40,177 nt of DNA from Pelargonium nanum (Eukaryota > Streptophyta > Magnoliopsida > Geraniales > Geraniaceae). The translations under genes and the position numbers were made by a program. This document shows positions 33,001 through 40,177 of this stretch, piece by piece. Numbering within the stretch: position 1 is the first letter of the stretch; each line of letters opens with the position of its first letter. The DNA lies in the NCBI GenBank assembly GCA_036897485.1, contig JAYMTF010000317.1, positions 1-40,177 on the forward strand, given 5' to 3'. A model generated the notes under the pieces. The model had not been told where the DNA came from. It saw nothing but the letters and a program-made list of their open reading frames with translations, and made no database searches.

Positions 33001-34517
33001 TCTAGGATATGGGTAGGACCCAAAACAAGACACAGAGAGCTTACAATGTTACGAAGATGACCATGAGTGATAAAATTGAAGTTTTGGTGAAAAGCCCAAG
33101 ATGGGTTCCTTCCAAAATCCCCAAAATCGAATGCGGCCACAAAATAACATTTAGTTGAGCCCAAAGTTCCGAACTTTAAAAACATATACAATAGACACAT
33201 CACAAAATCACTTCAGTAACACTCATTCTAACTCCACAAGCAACCAGAATTGCATCAGTAAATCCACAAAATGACTACAATTCAGAACCAAAACAAGAAA
33301 CTATTATTGCCAACAACACAAGACCTTGAAAACAAAGCAAGATATAGAGAGCTTACAATGTGATCAAGATGACCCTGAGTGATAAAAACGAAATTTTGGT
33401 GAAAACCCGAGATGGTTTCCTTCCAATATCCCAAAAATCGAATGCGGCCACAAAATAACTTTTTTTTTTTCACAAAATAACATTTAGTTGAGACCAAAGT
33501 TCAGAACTTTAAAAACATATACAATAGGTACATCACAAAATCACTTCAATAACACTCATTCTAAATGCATTTGCCTCCACAAGCAACCAAACTTGCAACA
33601 GTAAATCCACATAATGACTAAAATTCAGAGCCAAAACAAGAAACTGTTCTTGCCAATAACACAAGACCTCGACAACAAATTGTCAAAATCTAGGATATGG
33701 GTAGGAACCAAAACAAGATACAAAGAGCTTACAATGATAAGAAGATGACCATGAGTGATAAAAATGAAGTTTTGGTGAAAAATATGAGCTGGGTTCCTTC
33801 CAATATCCCCAAATATGTAGACATATCAAACTGATAAGCTCAAACAGTCATCTTCACTATGCAACGCCAAAATCGAATGCGGCCACGAAATAACACTTAG
33901 TTGAGCCTAAAGTTCCGAACATTAAAAACATATACAATAGACACATCACAAAATCACTTCAGTAACACTCAATCTAACTGCATTTGCCTCCACAAGCAAC
34001 CAAACTTGCAACAGTAAATCCACATAATGACTAAAATTCAGAACCAAAACAAGAAACTGTTCTTGCCAACAACACAAAACCTTGAAAACAAAGCAAGACA
34101 TGGAGAGCTTACAATGTGATCAAGATGACCATGAGTGATAAAAACGAAATTTTGCTGAAAAGCCCGAGCCGGGTTCCTCCCAATATCGAAAGCACACTTG
34201 AACTCAGGAACAATGATGCAAGTTTCATGGCCACCAACTGAAATTCCCTCAATTGAGTAACCCTCCAAGTCCAGTCCTTTCCGGGTGACCTGTGACCGGG
34301 CCTTCCGGTACTCTTCTTCTTCTACAACACGGCTGAGCAAAGGAGATGAGCTACCGGAACCTCTGAGTGAGTTTATGGGACTGACATGGTGGTGGTGGGT
34401 GTGGAGAGAGAGGTTGTTGGGTGGTGTTAATGGCCTGTGAATTTGGGAGTTTATGGGCTGGTGGAATGGGAAAATTGAAGGGGAGTTGGGGGGTAAAATG
34501 GTCAATGAAATTTGCAT
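30025..34517 (-). CDS. TRZ2: Short-form tRNase Z, probably chloroplastic (TRZ2), 8 exons, 360 aa
   Basis: Exons in order of transcription: 34517-34113, 32305-32143, 32066-31996, 31813-31718, 31643-31530, 30770-30702, 30575-30501, 30114-30025, all in frame. tRNase Z removes the 3' trailer of precursor tRNAs so CCA can be added. It is a metallo-beta-lactamase-fold zinc enzyme. The metal motif FITHGHLDHI closes exon 1 (H129, H131, D133, H134). Later come GGLPMYVATRG, RPFRTHHVIPSQGYVV, ITDIVLSPEVAFTGDTTSDY, ATFLDD, EHGHTHLLE and LLTHFSSRYHLE. The first 60 residues are Ser/Pro/His-rich without acidic residues, a plastid transit peptide. Length and order fit Arabidopsis TRZ2 (At2g04530 from memory). 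Intron 1 (1.8 kb) is an array of partial copies of exon 1's end. All catalytic motifs of the true exons are intact. Confidence 0.95.
30285..30450 (-). mobile_element. SINE (diverged) in TRZ2 intron 7
   Basis: On the reverse strand it reads TGTTGCCTTGTGACCTTGAG, GTCACGGGATTGAAGTC (a weakened box B), then a body ending GCGGGAACCTCGTGCACTGA. This is the familiar plant tRNA-derived SINE layout, in which a 'gtgacc...ggtcac' hairpin precedes the box. Flanking duplications were not identified. Confidence 0.6.
32330..34200 (-). repeat. Tandem array of exon-1-end plus intron segments in TRZ2 intron 1
   Basis: Five units of about 310-420 bp share the phrases ACATTTAGTTGAGCCCAAAG, TTTGCCTCCACAAGCAACCA and AAACAAGAAACTGTTCTTGC, then GAGCTTACAATG and the complement of the end of exon 1. 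Donor sites (GTAAGC on the reverse strand) sit at 32627, 33044, 33356 and 33732, with the true one at 34112. The four intronic copies translate as THGHFDNI, THGHLRNI, TQGHLDHI and THGHLLII where the gene has THGHLDHI. Confidence 0.9.
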
Positions 34518-35200
34518 GATGTGAAGGGATTGAGAGAAGAGAACATGAAGATGGTGAAGAAAATGAAGAGAGGGTTTTGGAGAGATTTATCAGTTTAAGC
34601 TCTGCTCTCAAGCTTTGTCTCTGTAGAGAAGATAGATATTTGGTTTGGTCTTGGTACACTCAAAACGGTGCGTTTTGAGTATATGAAGAGATTGCCATTT
34701 TGTCCCAATTTAATCCTTGAATTTTTGTGTTTCGATCCAAAATAGCCCTTAAACTTCTTTTAACCCAAAATAGTCGACGAGCTTTCAAATACTGGCCCAA
34801 TTCGGCCCTGAAATTTCAAATACTCACCAAACTGGGTCAAAACATGAAAGTTAAAGAATTAAATTGGGTCTTTTACCCAAAAAAAAAAAAAAAAAAAAAA
34901 CTCCAATACAAGACATCATTGGCATAAAGATCAACATTCCTTGTAAGTTTGAGAGACTAGATTCCAGTAAAACATTTTGATGATGGAGATTCGAGATCGT
35001 TTTCAAGTCAATTATTCGAATATGGCAAGGTCGAGAACTAGCTACAACAGTTTCATCACAAATCGAAAAAAAATAAAATTATAGTACAATTTAGAATCAA
35101 ATGTATTAACTATTAAGCACATGAATTCGACTAACGCTACGTATGAAACAACACTATACAAAGGGGGATTCCAAATTCTATGACAACTTGTGAGAAAGTA
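34518..35200. other. Region between TRZ2 5' end and LBR 3' end
   Basis: Bases 34518-34680 are the TRZ2 leader and promoter. A small inverted-repeat element follows (34697-34880), then a 20-base poly(A) near 34880-34900 and AT-rich DNA with the LBR 3' UTR. Confidence 0.5.
34697..34880. mobile_element. Small inverted-repeat element (MITE-like)
   Basis: TTGTCCCAATTTAATCCTTG at the left pairs imperfectly with the reverse complement of AAGAATTAAATTGGGTCTTT at the right. The interior repeats phrases of the type 'ccaaaatagcccttaaactt' and 'ctggcccaattcggccctga'. Class is not determined. Confidence 0.4.
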
Positions 35201-38200
35201 TTATACAATCCATCTTGTGATCAGGGGTCGAGTCAAATTCTGTGATTCTGCATAGGACACGTCGCTGCAAACCATTATCCGTGAACTTGACAAGATTATT
35301 TCAGCATTCTGAAGGGTGAAACCGTGAATGATAGGCAATGGGAAGCCTTTTCCAAGGTGCGAGTTGGCAAATGGCAAGAAAACGGTTTGTATGAGTGTCC
35401 ACATGACCGGCTGCAAGACAAATTTGCAAAACTTAGTAAGTTGTCCTAAAACATGATCCCATAATAGACGGAGTAGCATAGTTTGAGGATTGAAGCATGC
35501 ATGCTATAGCAAAAATAGAATTCTCACTGATTTTGATTCGGTAAGAGTTGAAACACGAAGAGTACCTGGATTAGAGACATGTGCAGATTTCCAATCTCGC
35601 TCCATTTCAATGACATTGTGAAATCGTCCAACTTCACGCTGCCAGCAAGGTTGTTATTACTCAGTATCTTAACTGAACCCGAGCCGCGAATCACCTGGAT
35701 CGAGAGAGAACAAGCAAGAGTGAGTGATCACCAATCGGGATACCAAAAAAAGCTATCAAACTGCAGAGTAAGATTTTTGTGAGGAAAGATGATCGAGTGA
35801 CGCTACATTTTAATTTTACATTCCCGTTACTTGATCTTACCAATGAGATGCATAGAACAGGTACTGTTTTGTCTGCTTCCAAAACATCGATAATCAAGTC
35901 TGCATAAATAGTAGCATCGATCTTATGCTCCGAAATTCTTATGACTGGGGGAGATGATAAAGTAATATTCATGTTCATATCATCTTTCGGGTATTTTCTG
36001 TACAGTTGAGGAACAATAAATCTCCATCCAGCAGTGTTTAAGAGAGACTGATCGGGTACCGTGTCCTTATCCACAATCCATTGCATAAATTCTGCCTGAC
36101 CAAAGAAAGATTATTAATATTTAGTAACACCAAAATTAAAGAAACATTTTAAGCATTATCAACTCAACTCTATAACGACAACAACAACAATAGCAACAAC
36201 CAAGCCATTTCCCGAACAACGTTGGGGTCGGCTACATGAAGTACCAAACCATGAATGAGTCAGGTACTGTCTTAGGAAACTTACTAAGAAAATGTGATCA
36301 TAAACAATACTTCTGTAACTGAAGAGACAGTATCAATTCAACACTTACATCAAAGTATAAGGCTGATGCAGAGTTAAATACAACTTCATCTAGAGAGATT
36401 CCAAGCATTTTAGATGGATCCTGGCAGGAAACTACAGCTTTTAAATTCTTATTGTGGTATTCTGGAAGTGCAACCATTTTGCTTGCTGTGAATAATCCAC
36501 TGATCTCAAACCCGATGGAAGAATTGCTCAACAAAGGGTCATTCACAAACGTTACATTCAAAGAAGCATTATCATCCACAGGAATTTCCTTTGGAAGACT
36601 CTGCAGAAATGAGTCTAGCTCTAAAATCCCCTCTTTAAGTTTCTTGGTTATGGCACTTTCCACTGCAGATCCTATCTGCTCTTGAAATGCATCCACCATC
36701 CTGAAAAGGTCAAGTAAAGGGTTGAAGAGTAGAAAATTAGAATCGGACTTGTTTATCAACTTAAGGATACATACGTTGTGCATATCTATGCAGTGCATAG
36801 GCACTTGAAACTGGCAAATTATGTATCATGAAATAGGAGCAAAAAAAAAAACATCCCCTAAAATTGGTTATTACAAATCGCCACTGAGGCACATAGCAGA
36901 TAGTTGCTGTTTTACCTAACTCTGCTGAACGAAAAGTTTCTCAATCATGACACAAAACACAAATTTCTTGATAGGCAAATTTTCAAAACAATGGATTGGT
37001 AGTTAATTAAGGGGAATATCTGTGACAATTACGAGTCTCTTTGTGAACGTTTGTACTTAAAAACAGTTTATTCATGCCTCTTGCAAATGAGGACCAGTAA
37101 CAATGCAGCTAAGGCAAGAAGGTTCAGAAGAACTTCGGACGACGCTGTTTGAGTAGACATCATAATGCCTTAAGTGTAATGATATACCAACAGAAGTTAG
37201 TAACTAGTAACTAGTGCTCTGCAACCAATCAGTCACGTAATAGGATAATATACCCTTGATAAAGCCAAGAAGCTCCTCCATCCAATTTTATGTTGATATC
37301 TTTAACGTAACAGCCACAATCCATTAAGGACAACTTCAAAGTTCCTTCTTGGTTCTCCAGTCCTAGCGTAAGCCCTATTTCCATGCCTTCGACCTTTTTA
37401 TCAAAGCAGAAACAATCAAATTCGCATCCATAAGAATAAATAAATAAGTGACAAACACAGTCAGAAGACAAACGAGAGACTCATGCACAGTATGGTTCCA
37501 TAACTTATATGAGGTAAACAACAACCACAACTACAAAATTTATTATGAGTTGTCCAAAACCAGCACAAGAGAATATCTTCATTAAGAATGTTAACAACAA
37601 GGAACAAAAAACTACTCCCTTCATCCCAAAAGGAGTGTCTATTTTCCTTTTCTGGTTAGCTAGTTATGCATGAATTATCAATAATATCCCTAAGATTAGT
37701 TAATTAGGTTCTTTTCAGGTTGTTATGACAAAAGCACACGAGGGTAAATGAGACAAAACTCATCCATAACTAACTCATCCTTAATTTTTACAAAAATTTG
37801 AAAGTGGACACTCATTTTGGAACAAAAGGAGTATATCAGTATAAGGATAACAGTTAATCCCCAACTAATACTCCTATGTAATGTCTCAGCTACAAACTAA
37901 TAACCCTTCCTATTTATTTACATATAGCATCCAACAAGCATAATATGAAACTCTCAAAAGCTTTAGTATCTACAACTTCAACAACTCCACAACTAAAGAC
38001 AAGCAAACTAACAATCTAAATTCACAAAACCCCTCACTCAAAGTTACTGTTGCATTAACATGAAAACACTAAACCAACTGCTTACTAAAAAATAGCTTCT
38101 AAACAACCCCAATTGCATGCACTCACTGTTCTCTGAACACCCATTGAGCACTTAAATTTTCATTTCAGCTCAACTACAGCAAGATACACATATGATTCAA

Positions 38201-38952
38201 ATGGGCACAACCCAAATGCTAATACTATCATGTTACATGCAAAAAAGCAGATACATTTCCATCAAAAATTGAAAACCCAATAGGCCAAACCAAAAAAAAT
38301 CACTCAAAAAACAGCATCTAAACAACCCCCAATTGCATACACTCACTGATCTCTGAACACCCATTGAGCACTTAAATTTCCCTTTCAGCTCAACTACAAC
38401 AAGATACACATATGATTCAAATGGGCACAACCCAAATGCCAATACTAACATGTTGCATGCAAAAAAGCAGTTAAATTTCCATCAAAAATTGAAAACCCAA
38501 TATTCCAAACCACAAAAACCACTCAAAAAATAAAGCAATACCTGAACAGAAGCATGCCCTTTATCCGAAATCTCAACCGGCAAAAGCCAAGTAGTATACG
38601 AATAGTACCAATCCATGCTCAAATTACAGTAAGTCCCAGAAGCAATAATGGCAACACCATCGTCCCCAAGCTGAACAATCGAAGAAGGAACATCGATATG
38701 GTAAATGGTGATGTTGGAGAGCTCCACGTGGACGCTACCCAGAAACGGAAATCGGATGTTTTGCTGGATTGTGGGGAGCTGGAGAGGAGTCATGGAGGAT
38801 ATTGCTTTGGTGACGAGCAGATCCTTGATGAAATCGAGACCTTGTTGGGATATGAGGATGGAGGTGAAGGATTGGTCGTCGGTGGAGGCGGATTGGGAAA
38901 GCGATGGAGTGAGGAGAGAAGCTAGGAGGAGGAGGAGAATTGTGGGTGCCAT
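35201..38952 (-). CDS. LBR: BPI/LBP-family LPS-binding protein (LBR), 6 exons, 498 aa
   Basis: Exons in order of transcription: 38952-38542, 37393-37254, 36700-36349, 36095-35841, 35694-35566, 35410-35201, all in frame. Plant LBR proteins bind lipopolysaccharide or lipid A and assist LPS responses such as PR1 induction. The signal peptide is MAPTILLLLLASLLTPSLSQ. The N-terminal BPI half contains GLDFIKDLLV, LSNITIYHIDVPSS and a cysteine-bearing segment (YCNLSMDW, MDCGCYVKDI). The C-terminal half includes GFEISGLFTASKMVALPEYH, AEFMQWIVDKD and the closing GFPLPIIHGFTLQNAEI. Upstream in-frame ATGs (38985, 39108) would bury the signal peptide, so 38952 is preferred. It resembles Arabidopsis At1g04970 as I remember it. 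Intron 1 carries a Stowaway MITE and a tandem duplication. Confidence 0.93.
36175..36240 (-). mobile_element. 5'-truncated RTE-type LINE tail (or SINE sharing it)
   Basis: On the reverse strand TTCATGTAGCCGACCCCAAC is followed by GGCTTGGTTGTTGC and a (TTG)n tail. This is the widely seen 3' end of plant RTE LINEs. Only about 65 bp remain, in LBR intron 3. Confidence 0.6.
37615..37831. mobile_element. Stowaway MITE (Tc1/mariner), 217 bp
   Basis: Ends CTCCCTTCATCCCAAAAGGA and, on the other strand, CTCCTTTTGTTCCAAAATGA match the Stowaway consensus and pair for about 30 bp. TA dinucleotides flank both sides (37613-37614, 37832-37833), the expected target duplication. It has no coding capacity and lies in LBR intron 1. 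Confidence 0.9.
38087..38528. repeat. Two-copy tandem duplication (about 219 bp) next to the LBR exon 1 donor
   Basis: TCTAAACAACCCCAATTGCA opens copy 1 (about 38087-38305), and copy 2 (about 38306-38528) repeats it almost base for base, through TCTGAACACCCATTGAGCAC and AAATGGGCACAACCCAAATG. Copy 2 ends 14 bases from the splice donor at 38541. Confidence 0.85.
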
Positions 38953-39716
38953 TGAATTCTGGAGCTTGGTGGTGGTTGTGATCATGGCGGAGAAGATGAG
39001 TTGGAGAAGAAGAAGAAGAAGCAAGAGGCGGTTGTTAGGTGACCGCCAGAGGATGTTATCAAAACCCCAGTGGTTTTTATTTTGTTCTTGCCTGCTATTT
39101 AAGGTCAAATTTAGTATTTTTGAACTATCTAAAACGTGCAGTTAGTTCATTAACTATCAATCGATTCAATTCGATCTAAAAGTTATTCAATCTTGTCAAT
39201 TTAGTCCAAACATTTTTAAAAGTCGTGTAAAATTATGTAAAATCTATAAACATAATTTGTCAAATAAAATATTACACGTAGGTAGAAATTAACGGATTCC
39301 GTCTATGAATTTGACGGAATGTTCCAATTTGGCACGGCTTCTGAAAATATTGAGATTAAATTGACTCGAACGATAGTTAATGAATTAAATCGGTACGTTT
39401 TGAATAGTTCAGGACCAAATTTGACAATTTTTCCAAGAGATTCTTCTTGTTAGTCTATTTGGGATTTTCTGAAAAATAAGTAAATGACAATTTTTTTATA
39501 AAAATTAGGTACAATATTGCTAATATTTCCAATAAAGACAGTGATGATAATTTGGTAATTAAATTCAAAGTTTCGTGTTTATTTTGTTATTTTTCACGAG
39601 TCAAACCGTCAGAAGTAAGAACAAGAACAGCGTCTCTTCAAGTTGAAGCCTTTGGGTGGCGTAGCAGCAACCCAACTCGCCGCCGACCAGATCAACGCGA
39701 TTCGCTCCGGCAAAAG
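38953..39716. promoter_or_regulatory. Shared head-to-head promoter of LBR and the DUF1664 gene
   Basis: 764 bp separate the two start codons. The middle 330 bp are an inverted-repeat MITE (39101-39430), so each gene keeps only about 150-290 bp of unique upstream DNA. Confidence 0.6.
39101..39430. mobile_element. Long-TIR MITE (about 330 bp)
   Basis: The left arm reads GGTCAAATTTAGTATTTTTG, AACTATCTAAAACGTGC and TTCATTAACTATCAATCGA. The right arm read backwards gives GTCAAATTTGGTCCTGAACT, ATTCAAAACGTACC and TTCATTAACTATCGTTCGA. The arms pair over about 75 bp. Superfamily is unclear because the target duplication is not resolved; the long arms suggest a Mutator-like or foldback type. Confidence 0.7.
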
Positions 39717-39771
39717 ATGGCGCTTCAGACCGGTGTTTCCTCCGCCAAAGTCCTCATTCTCGTCGGAGCAG
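39717..39771 (+). CDS. DUF1664 family protein, first exon (partial gene)
   Basis: The exon encodes MALQTGVSSAKVLILVGAG and stops at a donor (GTCACC, 39772) in phase 1. That short first exon is the characteristic start of plant DUF1664 proteins, which carry an N-terminal membrane anchor followed by a coiled coil. Function is unknown. The remaining exons lie beyond the window. Bases 39772-40177 read as intron with no second exon seen. Its position beside LBR recalls Arabidopsis At1g04960/At1g04970. Confidence 0.7.
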
Positions 39772-40177
39772 GTCACCTTCTCATCGACCCATCATCTTTT
39801 CAACTTTATCGTTAGCCTTTTGTATCTTACATGATTCATTGGATTCGAAATTGAATCTATATGTTGTTGCTCTCTGATTTCTTAGTTATTTACCTTATTT
39901 TAATCCATAAAAATGCGAACTTTTATTAACCCACTTGTTTAATTCCACGAATGAATCTGACCCAATAACCTGAATTGTGCTAGAGTCAGAGATTTGAAAT
40001 GGGTTTTGGTATTTTGTATGGGAGTATCTGAAACTGACCTCAAAGTGTTGATTTTGATGATTCATTTGAGCTGTGATGGTGTTGGGAGTTTCGTGTGATG
40101 TGGGAATTTTAATGGAGCTGCAAGAATTCAGTTGGCTACTTCAAGTTTTTAGTTTTAGTGGGTGGTGTATGTTCAAC

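Noticed and set aside
32526-33497. Three minus-strand frames with THGH-like motifs as separate tRNase Z genes
   Set aside because: They are partial copies of the end of TRZ2 exon 1 inside its intron, without the rest of the enzyme.
32330-34200. CRISPR-like array of regular repeats
   Set aside because: Units are 310-420 bp, carry exon and intron text and are in a plant intron. There are no short repeats with unique spacers.
38953-39108. Upstream in-frame start of the LBR protein
   Set aside because: It places about 50 residues before a clear signal peptide starting at 38952.

Overview
This is a plant nuclear window, almost certainly from a core eudicot. The sequence is AT-rich, the genes have many introns with GT-AG borders, and the elements present (tRNA-derived SINE, Stowaway and CACTA MITEs, RTE LINE tail, solo LTR) are typical of flowering plants. 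All calls come from reading the sequence. No database was searched, and Arabidopsis locus names are from memory.

Layout, left to right: a partial GDSL esterase/lipase exon (-) at the edge; a SINE; LPXB (+, 8 coding exons), the plant lipid-A-disaccharide synthase; an unrecognised split ORF; a solo LTR fossil and a small hAT-like element; a cluster of RALF-like secreted peptides (one -, one +, plus a truncated copy); a Ub-like/WLM metalloprotease/PUB protein (+, 11 coding exons); IBR5 dual-specificity phosphatase (-, 5 exons); an unrecognised repetitive protein of 464 aa (+, one exon); mitochondrial beta-ketoacyl-ACP synthase mtKAS (+, 14 exons); the short tRNase Z TRZ2 (-, 8 exons); an LPS-binding BPI/LBP (LBR) protein (-, 6 exons); and the first exon of a DUF1664 gene (+). 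Each multi-exon model was joined by hand and keeps frame across every junction.

The order LPXB - IBR5 - mtKAS - TRZ2 matches, as I recall it, the Arabidopsis run At2g04560-At2g04530. LBR beside DUF1664 recalls At1g04970/At1g04960, so the window looks like an ancestral gene order. Mitochondrial fatty acid synthesis (mtKAS), a lipid-A-like enzyme (LPXB) and an LPS/lipid-A-binding protein (LBR) lie within 37 kb. This could be more than chance, but that is speculation.

The strongest unusual signals are these. (1) TRZ2 intron 1 holds a tandem array of four decayed copies of the end of exon 1, each with its 5' splice site and each with a damaged metal-binding motif. (2) mtKAS intron 1 holds repeated copies of its own 3' splice site plus the first bases of exon 2. 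(3) A RALF-like peptide carries an Ala-Pro repeat and an acidic Ser/Glu/Lys repeat tail. (4) A CACTA-type MITE sits 11 bp from a RALF start codon, inside a shared head-to-head promoter. Local tandem duplication of segments of about 90-420 bp recurs across the whole window.
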